DNA of 64,000 bases from Roseiarcus sp963783175. Its GTDB lineage: Bacteria; Pseudomonadota; Alphaproteobacteria; Rhizobiales; Beijerinckiaceae. Shown here piece after piece: positions 18,070 through 26,066 of the stretch. A program made the translations under genes and the position numbers. Position 1 is the first letter of the stretch, and the number at the start of each line of letters is the position of its first letter. The notes below the pieces were generated by a model, which made no database searches, had not been told where the DNA came from, and worked only from the letters and a program-made list of their open reading frames with translations. Location of the stretch: contig CAWANG010000038.1 of the NCBI GenBank assembly GCA_963783175.1, positions 124,001-188,000 of the forward strand, given 5' to 3'.

Positions 18070-18289
18070 CCCGCCAGTTATAGATTTGCAAGCGCCGTCG
18101 GCGCTTTCTGAATTTATCGGGCGCTTAGAGCGCTCGCCGCGCAGTGACCATAATCTCATCGCGGCCATCGTGACTATCGAGCGGGAGAGCGCCGAACGGT
18201 TCCTTTCCATCCTCGGCCCGCCACCGGCGTCAGAGGAGCGACTGCAAGCGGCGTTTAAAGTCATGGGAAGGGCGCTTCGCCATGGCTAA
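18050..18289 (+). CDS. Small hypothetical protein (79 aa), phage-like operon
   Basis: A good ribosome site (CAGGAGAG) precedes the ATG at 18050. The product is helical and acidic-to-neutral with LSEFIGRLERSPRSD and TIERESAERFLSIL. Its stop codon region overlaps the next start by 8 bases, so translation is coupled. No family is recognised. Confidence 0.5.
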   Translation: MDKALGSPPVIDLQAPSALSEFIGRLERSPRSDHNLIAAIVTIERESAERFLSILGPPPASEERLQAAFKVMGRALRHG

Positions 18290-18845
18290 GCCCCGCCGCC
18301 CCAACCAGGTTCCGCAACATACGCGTCGCCTTACTCGCGAGGAAGCGGTCCGGCGCGGCGTCAGCTTTTCAGCCAAGAGGCAGGTCCGCGCGGACATCAA
18401 GCGCGTCACCAAGCGCACAAAACTCTATACCGACCGCGAGGTCGCCACCGCCAAAATTCGGCGCATCACAGGCAATCGTCAGGCGACGCGCGAGACTTAT
18501 GCGCGTGAGCGCAAGGCTCGCGCCCATACCGAAAAGCTCATCGTTATTCAACCGGGCGGCACATTCGTTGACGTGACGGTGCAGGGGGCCGACATCGGAA
18601 AAATTCGAGCCCGCAATATCGCGATGGCTGAGGCTCGGCCGCGAGACGGCCAGCCGGGCAATCGCGCGCCTCTTGAGCGGTTCATGAGGAGGTACAGGCG
18701 TTACTACGTCACGGATGTCGATACAGGCGAGCGCGTCGACCTGATCATGTCGCGTGAGGAGCTAGATCGCTCCAAGGCGCAGATGAACATGCCGACACGC
18801 GAAGAGGTCGACAAGCGCTACACCGAGGACATGGCGGAGACTTGA
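18282..18845 (+). CDS. Basic hypothetical protein (187 aa)
   Basis: This highly basic protein is rich in Arg and Lys in its first 90 residues (KRQVRADIKRVTKRTKLY), then more balanced, with a YYVTDVDTGERVDLIMSREE block near residue 147. It overlaps the previous gene by 8 bases and is directly followed by the zinc-finger gene. The charge suggests nucleic-acid contact. It may be a phage or plasmid accessory protein; no family is recognised. Confidence 0.5.
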   Translation: MAKPRRPNQVPQHTRRLTREEAVRRGVSFSAKRQVRADIKRVTKRTKLYTDREVATAKIRRITGNRQATRETYARERKARAHTEKLIVIQPGGTFVDVTVQGADIGKIRARNIAMAEARPRDGQPGNRAPLERFMRRYRRYYVTDVDTGERVDLIMSREELDRSKAQMNMPTREEVDKRYTEDMAET

Positions 18846-19112
18846 ATGTTGTTCTCCGCCATCACCGTCCTTCGCTGCGAATGCGGCGAGGTACACCCGT
18901 CCGCGCTCACTCTCAGGGGCGGGCGGTTCGCCTGTGGGAATTGTCTTGGCCGTGAGCGTGGAGCGAAAGAAGGCCGATGCGCCAAGTGTGGGAAGATTGC
19001 ACCAGTGCATGGACACCATGTGCTCGGGCGCGAGAACTCGGATGAGGTTGCGGACTGGTGCATCAATTGTCACCAGAAACACCATAAAGGTCGGAAGACT
19101 AAAAGTGGGTAA
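18846..19112 (+). CDS. Small multi-zinc-finger protein (88 aa)
   Basis: The ATG at 18846 follows the previous stop codon directly. The sequence carries metal-ligand pairs at regular spacing: CEC, CGNC, CAKC, then HGHH and CINCHQKHH. The last half (KCGKIAPVHGHHVLG ... ADWCINCHQKHH) resembles an HNH-type endonuclease core, in which His residues and Cys pairs hold zinc. It could be a small HNH nuclease of a phage-like element or a zinc-ribbon protein. All Cys pairs look intact. Confidence 0.6.
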   Translation: MLFSAITVLRCECGEVHPSALTLRGGRFACGNCLGRERGAKEGRCAKCGKIAPVHGHHVLGRENSDEVADWCINCHQKHHKGRKTKSG

Positions 19113-19419
19113 TCAGCCTCAAGAAATCTTCAATCCCGTTGTCGCCCGGCTCCGTGCCTTCTCACGGCCTGACAAAAACGTCGGCGGCCCCATAACGCCC
19201 TTTCCCGAAACAGACGCAGACCTGCTTCAATACATATCGGAATGGGAAACCAAAGATCGAAAAGGCAAAAACGCGAGGCAATATTGCCGCTACCAGGGCG
19301 AATTGCAGCGTCGATACGTTAAGCAGATCGCGGCCGCGTCTTCGATCTGTGTTTCATCATCGTCGGGCAGATCGGGATCGAGCAGAAAATTGGTTTCCTT
19401 ACCCACATATTCGCGCTGA
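19105..19419 (+). CDS. Hypothetical protein, probably truncated
   Basis: A GTG at 19105 overlaps the end of the zinc-finger gene and opens MGNQPQEIFNPVVARLRAF. The first 70 residues look real (ETDADLLQYISEWETKDRKG). After about 19320 the text becomes Ser-rich and runs antisense to the end of the minus-strand gene, so the natural end is probably lost at a junction. Function unknown; it belongs to the phage-like run. Confidence 0.4.
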   Translation: MGNQPQEIFNPVVARLRAFSRPDKNVGGPITPFPETDADLLQYISEWETKDRKGKNARQYCRYQGELQRRYVKQIAAASSICVSSSSGRSGSSRKLVSLPTYSR

Positions 19420-19853
19420 AAGACAGCCACTCTATGGCGTTCAAGCCTGCCGTATTCTCCTTTCGCTTTGAACTCCGTCCGGTCGAAATAGTCGCCGATT
19501 GCTTCTGCGACTGTTTGTAGCCGATAAGGTCTATGCTCGCCGACGAAATTCGAGGCTGGCGCATTGTCGGCCTGCCACCATACTTGACCCTCAGCGAGCA
19601 GCTTGGCGACGTTGATGTCGGACCCGCCTTGGCAATAAAGCGACTTGCCGAAATACTGATCGATGTCGAACGACTGGCCAACCATTCCAAAGCCTGCGTC
19701 AACGGGCGCGGGGAGGACATTAAAGAACATTCCCGCCCGACGATTTCGCAGATTTCCATATTGTTTGAATTGGCTCCACGTGTTGAGGCAACGCTGCTTG
19801 AATTGCGGCTGGTCAAGTCCCGGCCAGTCCTTCATTTCGTTCTTGATCAGGCG
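19290..19853 (-). pseudogene. Hypothetical protein, 5' end cut by IS21
   Basis: The minus-strand frame from the IS21 border (19854) to 19290 encodes about 187 residues of ordinary protein text (FGMVGQSFDIDQYFGKSLYC, EAIGDYFDRTEFKAKGEYG, FLLDPDLPDDDETQIEDAA). The IS21 left end removes its start; the frame runs on into the IS only by chance. The other part of the gene is not found on the far side of the IS, so DNA was lost or rearranged at the insertion. Family unknown. Confidence 0.5.
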
Positions 19854-19966
19854 CTGTTGATTTCCACTGAGAACTGACCCGGGCGCCACGGGTTTTTCCA
19901 CCGAGAACTGACCCATGTTGGAACCTCGCCCCCTTGGCTTGGGCAGGGGGCATCGGAGTGATCAGC

Positions 19967-21499
19967 ATGGAGTTATTGAGCGTCATCCGACGCTGGCGTC
20001 TGCGGGACCATTTCTCGATCCGGGAGATCTCGCGGCGCACAGGTTTGTCGAGGAACACGGTGCGCAAGTATCTGCGCTCCGACAGCGTCGAGCCGAAGTT
20101 TTGTGTCCGAGACCGGCCGAGCAAGCTGGACCCCTACGCCGACAAGCTATCTCGCATGCTCCTTCAGGAGGCGGGTAAGTCGCGCAAGCAGAAGCGGACG
20201 ACCAAGCAACTGCACGCTGACCTGATCAGCCTCGGCTATGACGGCTCGTACAATCGCGTGGCGGCGTTCGTCCGCGACTGGAAGGCCGCCCGGCAGCGAG
20301 AGCAACAGACCTGCGGTCGCGGCGCTTTCGTGCCGCTGGCGTTCCTTCCGGGCGAGGCTTTCCAGTTCGACTGGTCAGAAGACTGGGCGATCATCGGCGG
20401 CGAGCGGACCAAATTGCAGGTCGCCCACTTCAAGCTCTCCTACAGCCGCGCCTTCACGCTGCGGGCCTACCCGCAACAAACCCACGAGATGCTGTTCGAC
20501 GCGCATAATCACGCCTTCCGCGTGTTGGGAGGCGTGCCGCGGCGCGGCATCTACGACAACATGCGAACCGCCGTCGACAAGATCGGTCGCGGAAAGGAGC
20601 GTCAGGTCAACGCCCGCTTCTCGGCCATGGTCAGCCACTTCCTGTTCGAGGCCGAGTTCTGCAATCCAGCCTCCGGCTGGGAGAAGGGGCAGATCGAGAA
20701 GAACGTCCAGGACGCGCGCCATCGGCTTTGGCAACCCATGCCGAACTTCCCCTCCCTGGCGGCGCTGAACGACTGGCTGGAGGCGCGATGCCGAGAGCTG
20801 TGGGCCCAGACGCCGCACGGCTCACAACCGGGAGCGATCGCCGACGTATGGGCAGAAGAAGTCGGGCGCCTGATGCAGCTTTCGCGCCCGTTCGACGGCT
20901 TCGTCGAATACGCCAAGCGCGTGTCGCCGACGTGCCTGGTCCATCTGGACCGCAATCGCTACAGCGTGCCGGCGTCCTTCGCCAATCGCCCGGTCAGCGT
21001 GCGGGTATATCCCGAGCGAATCGTCGTCGTCGCCGAGGGGCAGATCGTCTGCGAGCATCGTCGCGTCTTCGCCCGCTCTCACGAACGAAAGAGCACCACA
21101 ACGGTCTACGACTGGCGGCATTATCTGGCGGTCGTTCAACGCAAGCCCGGGGCCCTGCGCAATGGCGCGCCGTTCGCCGAACTGCCGCCGGCCTTCCGGG
21201 CACTACAGCAGCGCATGCTTAAGACGCCAGGCGGCGACCGCGAGATGGTCGAGATTTTGGCCCTGGTCCTCCAGCATGACGAACAGGCCGTGCTCGCCGC
21301 CGTCGAACTGGCGCTGGAGGCCGGCGCGCCGACCAAGACGCATATCCTGAACCTGCTGCACCGATTGGTCGACGGGAAGCCGACGGATGCGCCTACGATA
21401 AAGGCGCCCCAGGCTCTGACGCTGACCACCGAGCCGCAGTCCAACGTCGAGCGCTACGACGCTCTGCGCCGCCTCAGGGAGGCGCGCCATGCGTCATAA
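19967..21499 (+). CDS. istA: IS21-family transposase IstA
   Basis: The ATG at 19967 follows GGAG and gives 510 residues. The N-terminal helix-turn-helix is clear (FSIREISRRTGLSRNTVRKYL, about residues 17-37). The DDE integrase core starts at GEAFQFDWSEDW with the first catalytic Asp and includes GIYDNMRTAVDK with the second; the catalytic Glu is in GWEKGQIEKNV. The C-terminal Mu-type domain follows (CLVHLDRNRYSVP). The stop overlaps istB by 11 bases. Intact. Confidence 0.95.
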   Translation: MELLSVIRRWRLRDHFSIREISRRTGLSRNTVRKYLRSDSVEPKFCVRDRPSKLDPYADKLSRMLLQEAGKSRKQKRTTKQLHADLISLGYDGSYNRVAAFVRDWKAARQREQQTCGRGAFVPLAFLPGEAFQFDWSEDWAIIGGERTKLQVAHFKLSYSRAFTLRAYPQQTHEMLFDAHNHAFRVLGGVPRRGIYDNMRTAVDKIGRGKERQVNARFSAMVSHFLFEAEFCNPASGWEKGQIEKNVQDARHRLWQPMPNFPSLAALNDWLEARCRELWAQTPHGSQPGAIADVWAEEVGRLMQLSRPFDGFVEYAKRVSPTCLVHLDRNRYSVPASFANRPVSVRVYPERIVVVAEGQIVCEHRRVFARSHERKSTTTVYDWRHYLAVVQRKPGALRNGAPFAELPPAFRALQQRMLKTPGGDREMVEILALVLQHDEQAVLAAVELALEAGAPTKTHILNLLHRLVDGKPTDAPTIKAPQALTLTTEPQSNVERYDALRRLREARHAS

Positions 21500-22283
21500 T
21501 CCCGCCGCCGGCGCGATCATCATCATGCTGCGCAGCCTCAAAATGCACGGCATGGCTCAGGCCGTCGGCGAGTTGACCGAGCAAGGCTCCCCGGCCTTCG
21601 AGGCGGCGCTGCCGATTCTGTCGCAGCTCCTGAAGGCGGAGACGGCCGACAGGGAGGTGAGATCAACGGCCTATCAGCTCAAGGCCGCCCGCTTTCCGAA
21701 CTATCGCGATCTTACCGGCTTCGACTTCTCCAGCAGCGAGGTCAACGAGGCGCTCGCGCGTCAACTCCATCGCTGCGAGTTCCTGGAAGACGCCCACAAT
21801 GTCGTCCTGGTCGGCGGCCCCGGCACCGGCAAGACGCACCTCGCCACGGCGGTCGGCGTCCAGGCCATTGAGCACCACCGCAAGCGCGTGCGGTTCTTCT
21901 CCACCGTCGAACTTGTCAACGCCCTCGAACAGGAAAAGCTTCAGGGAAAGCCAGGACAGATCGCCGGGCGCCTCACCCACTCCGACCTCGTTATCCTCGA
22001 CGAACTCGGCTACCTTCCGTTTAGCGCCTCAGGCGGCGCGTTGCTCTTCCATCTGCTGAGCAAGCTCTACGAGCGCACCAGCGTCATCATCACGACCAAT
22101 CTCAGCTTTGGCGAGTGGGCAACCGTGTTCGGCGACCCGAAGATGACGACCGCGCTACTCGACCGGCTCACCCACCGCTGTCATATCCTCGAAACCGGAA
22201 ATGACAGCTTCCGCTTCAAAAACAGCTCGGCGAAAGCCGTCAAGCCAACAAAGGAGAAGCCTCACAACTTGACGACAACCTGA
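21489..22283 (+). CDS. istB: IS21-family helper ATPase IstB
   Basis: IstB is the DnaA/DnaC-like AAA+ ATPase that selects target DNA and stimulates IstA. The 264-residue protein has the N-terminal helical part, Walker A GGPGTGKTH (about residues 108-116), Walker B LVILDELGY and the sensor region SVIITTNLSF. It overlaps istA by 11 bases, as usual for IS21. The C-terminal 20 residues are basic. Intact. Confidence 0.95.
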   Translation: MRHNPAAGAIIIMLRSLKMHGMAQAVGELTEQGSPAFEAALPILSQLLKAETADREVRSTAYQLKAARFPNYRDLTGFDFSSSEVNEALARQLHRCEFLEDAHNVVLVGGPGTGKTHLATAVGVQAIEHHRKRVRFFSTVELVNALEQEKLQGKPGQIAGRLTHSDLVILDELGYLPFSASGGALLFHLLSKLYERTSVIITTNLSFGEWATVFGDPKMTTALLDRLTHRCHILETGNDSFRFKNSSAKAVKPTKEKPHNLTTT

Positions 22284-22337
22284 CCCAAACTCATCATCAA
22301 GCCGGGTCACTTCTCGATGGAAATCCCGGGTCAGTTC

Positions 22338-22709
22338 TCAGCGGAAATCGACAATGAAGGCGTAGATTGTCTCGCAGCCGATGGCCCGCAGCCGCGGTTC
22401 GTTCCCGGATTTCAACCAGCCGGAGATCTGCTCGGGCGTCCATCCCTCAGCGAGCCGATCCCCCACGAACAGACGTAAAGCGGCCTCTCGTTCGAGGATC
22501 GCTTCACGCGCCCTGCGCAATTGATAGGCTCCGGCGGCGTGAAGCGGCGAATATCCGCCCGAGGGGAGTGCGTTCCGCTGGAGCTCCCTGGAGATGGTGG
22601 CTTTCGCCCGACCGAGCGCCCGGGCAATGGCCCCCATCGACCGCCCCGCGGCCCGCAAAACGCCGATCTGGTCTCTTTCGTCCTCTGACAGATGCGAATA
22701 GGATCGCAT
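22338..22709 (-). pseudogene. IS30-family transposase, truncated by IS21
   Basis: The ATG at 22709 follows AAGGAG and opens the IS30 N-terminal domain: YSHLSEDERDQIGVL, the helix-turn-helix GRSMGAIARALGRAKATISREL and then WTPEQISGWL. At AIGCETIYAFI the frame meets the IS21 right end (22353) and stops after four junction residues. The whole DDE catalytic domain is missing and is not present on the other side of IS21. The remnant cannot transpose by itself. Confidence 0.88.
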
Positions 22710-22751
22710 GGCAACACTCCTTAAGGTCCTGAACAACCTTGCCGATACCAA

Positions 22752-23292
22752 ATCGGCGGGGGGTGTTGCACTTCGCGTCAGAACTCAGGCCAGCCGACCC
22801 TTCCGCAGTTATTGTTTGGTATCGCTATAGTATTCGCGCGCGCGGCCCGGCGTGCGGGGTTTCACGAAAAACCATGCTAGAGCGAGACGCTTTACAGAAA
22901 ACCAGGATGTCCGCGAAATTTGTGGGCTGTCCCAGCGTCCTTGTATAGGGTCCAAGCAAAAAAGCTTGGGTTTGCTTGGTTTTATTCGTCCGAATCGGGG
23001 CTTTTCAATGGGTTACAGCGAATCCAAATAAGAAAAATCGGATCTTGTCTCAGGCCGGGCGCGGAGCGTCTCAACCCATTCGTGCTCTCGTTTCTTCTCT
23101 CCATTTCCCACCTTGCCTCGGCCGGTTTTCGTTACGGGCCGAGAATTTCCTCCAACCGAAGAGTATAACCACTATTTTCGATTTTACCAAGAAATTGCCC
23201 AAAAAACTCCGGGCTTCGACCCTGTTCCCAACACCGCTCCGGCCGCACCAGTGCAGTCGCGTTGCGCCAGCTCCGCGGCGCTGCGGCGAGGC
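22752..23292. other. Gap without genes between the IS region and the core region
   Basis: No convincing gene in 541 bases. CCAAGC-AAAAAA-GCTTGG near 22953 makes a small hairpin. The stretch around 22995-23022 (CGGGGCTTTTCAATGGGTTA) resembles 45386-45405 (CGAGGCTTCTCAATCGGTTA). The sequence is less GC-rich than its surroundings, in keeping with foreign or spacer DNA. Confidence 0.4.
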
Positions 23293-24567
23293 CTAATGCT
23301 CGGTGGGTGCGGTCTGAGTCGGATTAATCGTCTCGAGTGCCCGCCAGTCATCCTCGGTGAAGCCCGCAACACCGAGGCAGTTTTCCTGGGTTTTGCGTCC
23401 CGCTTCCAGACGGGCGCGGAAAGCCGGGAACGAGGCAATAAACATCTCTTCCCTAATTAGCTGGCGCGCCACATACGGCGCGCCGTCGGCACCGCAGGCA
23501 AGATCGCCGAGCAATTCCGCCAGTTTCAGGCGATGTCGCGCGAAGCCGGGATCGAGCGCGAGCAACTCGTTTGTCAGTTCAGCCCACTTCGCCACATCCG
23601 CAACGTCCTGTGCAGCAGTCTGAAAATCCGGCTTCAGTCGGTCGAACCGCTTTTTGATTTCTTCTTTGTCCTCCGCGAATTGCGACGCAGCGGCGATCCA
23701 GGCACCAACGTCAGACTCGGTCAGGGGATTGGGTTTGATGAGCGCTTCGACGATCGGATCCTTCAAACGAGGGTCCTTGCGGACCGGACCGGCTAGCACG
23801 GCTTCAATGGCGGCACTCGACAGGTCCACGTGAACGATGTTGGTCCTGAAAACGAAGGCTCCATAGAACGTGCTGTCCTCCGCATCGGCGTTCTCGAGGG
23901 TAGCGCCCTCTAGCTCCGCGAATCTGAGGTCAACACTCCCCAGTTGCGCGCCACCGAGGTCGGCACCCTGCAACTCCGCGTAACTAAGGACAGCGCCTTC
24001 CAGATCCGCGCCGTTCAAATCGGCGCCTTCCAATTGCGCGCCACGGAGGTTAGCGCCCTGCAACCGCGTAACGCGGGGTGTCGCCTTGAACAACAACTGG
24101 ATATGGCTTAAGAAGTTGAAGTTGGTGCCCTGCAACCGCGCGTAACTGAGGTCGGCGCCTCGCAGTTGAGCGCCCTCCAGGCTGGCACTCTGCAACCGCG
24201 CGTAACTGAGGTCAGCGCCTTGCAGTTGCGCTCCGATCAGGTCTGCGCCCTCCAACTGCTCGCCGGAGAGGGAGGCGCCCTGCAACTGTACGTAACCGAG
24301 GTCAGCGCCTTCCAGGTGTGCACATAGCCCCGTAAGATTAGCCTGCGGACCGCAGAGGCGAGCGCCGTCAAGCTGCGCGGCCTCTAGGTTCGCTCCTTGC
24401 ATCGGTACGTCGACTAAGGACACACCGCGCAGGTCGGCGCGGCCCAGTACGGCCGCTTGCAGATCGCGACCGTCGAGCCTGATCGTTGGAACGAAACCGC
24501 CGCCGCGCGATGCGATTTCCTTCTTTGCCTCATCGAGAGTTCTTTTCACCGACGATCGTTTCGTCAT
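23293..24567 (-). CDS. Pentapeptide-repeat protein, C-terminal half of a split gene
   Basis: From the ATG at 24567 the product has 424 residues. About residues 30-265 are pentapeptide repeats of the A(D/N)LxG type (LEGADLIGAQLQGADLSYAR), which fold into a four-sided right-handed helix. They are interrupted by a non-repeat insert (NFLSHIQLLFKATPRVT). The last 150 residues form a separate helical domain, with FAEDKEEIKKRFDRLKPDFQ. It overlaps the upstream membrane gene by 38 bases. Homologs I recall carry both parts in one chain, so a one-base shift in the AAAA run near 24549-24552 probably splits one gene. Role unknown. Confidence 0.8.
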   Translation of the reverse strand: MTKRSSVKRTLDEAKKEIASRGGGFVPTIRLDGRDLQAAVLGRADLRGVSLVDVPMQGANLEAAQLDGARLCGPQANLTGLCAHLEGADLGYVQLQGASLSGEQLEGADLIGAQLQGADLSYARLQSASLEGAQLRGADLSYARLQGTNFNFLSHIQLLFKATPRVTRLQGANLRGAQLEGADLNGADLEGAVLSYAELQGADLGGAQLGSVDLRFAELEGATLENADAEDSTFYGAFVFRTNIVHVDLSSAAIEAVLAGPVRKDPRLKDPIVEALIKPNPLTESDVGAWIAAASQFAEDKEEIKKRFDRLKPDFQTAAQDVADVAKWAELTNELLALDPGFARHRLKLAELLGDLACGADGAPYVARQLIREEMFIASFPAFRARLEAGRKTQENCLGVAGFTEDDWRALETINPTQTAPTEH

Positions 24568-25591
24568 TAAGTTGCAGCCGATCGGGAAACAAGCCGAAGA
24601 CGACGCCACGGGCCGTCGCGGCGTAGTCCGGAAGAACTCCCGAAAATGGTGCCGGCTTCCTCTCCATCCACTGCGTCCACACCCCGAAGGAAGGCGTCCT
24701 TGGTTCGCCCGCCCATCGGCCTTGCTGAAACGATAACCAGTATGCGAGCGGCCCGAGAGCCGCCGCTAACAGCACGCAAAACCCCATCGCCGCAGCCCAG
24801 CGCGGCTTGCGGCTGAGCGTGCCGAACACCAGCGGCGCTTTCCTAAAGCTCCGAGGGAAGAAGCATCGATAAATCATCACCACGGTCAGCACGAGATCGG
24901 CGACGACGACCACTCGATGCCACCAGGTAATACGCAAATGGTGATTGGGCAGGAACATCATCTGCATTAGAATGAGCGTCGCGAGCGGCGCGAGCGCGAT
25001 GGTCATGAGCGCGATGAGGCCAAGCAGAATGGCGTTCACGCCCGTGCGCTCGCCTTTCATGCCGACCAGAACCTGCAGGAACAGCGCGTTCTCGACCCGC
25101 GCACGATAGCGCTCGCGGTCCGCCTCGTCCGGTAACGCCGTCCGCAACTGTTTGTCGAATTCGGCCGCGGTGCGCGCGAGCAGCGCGAGCATCATCAAAA
25201 GATAGAAGTGGAAGACGAGGTAGAGCAGCGGCGCGATGAAATAAAACGACAGCAACTCGACCTTGATGTTGAGGATGGGCAGCGTCTGCGCCTCGCCCAG
25301 CAGCAGATTGCGATGGGTGGTCGCAAGCGCACTAATCGCGAGATAAAGCGTGAGACCGAGGAACGAGAACCACAACGTCTGGAATCGCTCGGCTGAGCCG
25401 TTCAGCGAATCGAGTAGCGCATCCAGATCTTTCGTCTTCGATGAGCCCCTGTCTGTTCGGCTTTTCTTCGCCGCCGCTACCTCAGCTTCTTTAGCGCTCT
25501 CTTGTGGTTCCTCCGACCGGATTTCCTCGTCCGGAGTGGATTCGGTCGAACCTCTTTGCGGATCCAGGTCCGAGCCCTCGAGATCGTCCAT
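24530..25591 (-). CDS. Membrane protein, N-terminal half of a split pentapeptide gene
   Basis: The ATG at 25591 follows GGAGGAAG by 13 bases. The 353 residues start with an acidic, Ser/Glu-rich 55-residue segment. About five membrane segments follow: LWFSFLGLTLYLAISAL near 75, FYFIAPLLYLVFHFYLLMML near 120, ILLGLIALMTIALAPLATLI near 195, VVVVADLVLTVVMIY near 230 and MGFCVLLAAALGPLAYWL near 270. The end (FPDRLQLNDETIVGEK) is where homologs run on into pentapeptide repeats. I infer a membrane-anchored pentapeptide protein with the repeats in the cytoplasm. Confidence 0.8.
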   Translation of the reverse strand: MDDLEGSDLDPQRGSTESTPDEEIRSEEPQESAKEAEVAAAKKSRTDRGSSKTKDLDALLDSLNGSAERFQTLWFSFLGLTLYLAISALATTHRNLLLGEAQTLPILNIKVELLSFYFIAPLLYLVFHFYLLMMLALLARTAAEFDKQLRTALPDEADRERYRARVENALFLQVLVGMKGERTGVNAILLGLIALMTIALAPLATLILMQMMFLPNHHLRITWWHRVVVVADLVLTVVMIYRCFFPRSFRKAPLVFGTLSRKPRWAAAMGFCVLLAAALGPLAYWLSFQQGRWAGEPRTPSFGVWTQWMERKPAPFSGVLPDYAATARGVVFGLFPDRLQLNDETIVGEKNSR

Positions 25592-25797
25592 AACCTAGCG
25601 CCTTCCTCCACCACTTCAATCTGCGTTTGGAGCTTGGGATTGTCCAGCGTCCTAGTGAGCTTGGCATTAAAGGTTTCTTGATGCTGAAGCCGGGAAGCAG
25701 TCGCCGCGCTGCCGAATTTACGAATCGTCAATAGGTAAATATCCATTATCTCTTGGTTGGTGAGCTGGGGGCGCAAGGCGGGGCGGGGCGGCGTCAT
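25477..25797 (-). CDS. Possible small helical protein overlapping the membrane gene
   Basis: An ATG at 25797 opens about 106 residues. The first 65 look like real protein (LTNQEIMDIYLLTIRKFG, then LDNPKLQTQIEVVEEGA). The last 35 overlap the start of the membrane gene in another frame and are Arg-rich, so the natural end may be earlier or shifted. The ribosome site is weak. Family unknown; treat as tentative. Confidence 0.3.
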   Translation of the reverse strand: MTPPRPALRPQLTNQEIMDIYLLTIRKFGSAATASRLQHQETFNAKLTRTLDNPKLQTQIEVVEEGARLWTISRARTWIRKEVRPNPLRTRKSGRRNHKRALKKLR

Positions 25798-25940
25798 AAT
25801 TTGAAGTCTGCAATGGCGCGTCGCGCGCGCTGTGACTGCGCTCACATCGCGTTTTGCTCAATCGTGCCAAACATTCGGGGGTTTGGGACGCGCGGCGTAG
25901 CAAGCCAATGAAGCGTCCGCGTTGGGTTGCGGAGGGGACA

Positions 25941-26054
25941 ATGCAATATCTGCTCATCCTTCTTGTGGTCATCACGATGGCCTGCGGGGCCGCGGCAAGC
26001 GTGACGATTTCGCTCGCGCCGGCTTATGCCGACGACAGCGGCAAGGGCTATTGA
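25941..26054 (+). CDS. Tiny single-pass membrane or exported peptide (37 aa)
   Basis: A very strong ribosome site (GGAGGGG, 5 bases before the ATG) supports this small gene. MQYLLILLVVITMACGAAASV is one hydrophobic segment, followed by SLAPAYADDSGKGY. APAYA could be a signal-peptidase site, leaving a stub of six residues, or the whole may stay as a membrane peptide. A Cys at residue 15 is present, but no good lipobox. It converges on the aldo/keto reductase gene. Function unknown. Confidence 0.6.
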   Translation: MQYLLILLVVITMACGAAASVTISLAPAYADDSGKGY

Positions 26055-26066
26055 CCGAGCCTGACC

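Larger units (their letters stand above)
19855..22353 (+). mobile_element. IS21-family insertion sequence, complete
   Basis: The ends match as inverted repeats: TGTTGATTTCCACTGAGAAC at 19855 and, reading inward on the other strand from 22353, TGTCGATTTCCGCTGAGAAC; both go on with TGACCCGGG. Each end holds a second copy of the GAACTGACCC or GAAGTGACCC box (19903 and about 22305), the usual multiple transposase sites. Inside are istA and istB, overlapping. No direct repeat is visible, and the two flanks come from different genes, so the insertion was followed by deletion or rearrangement. Confidence 0.88.
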
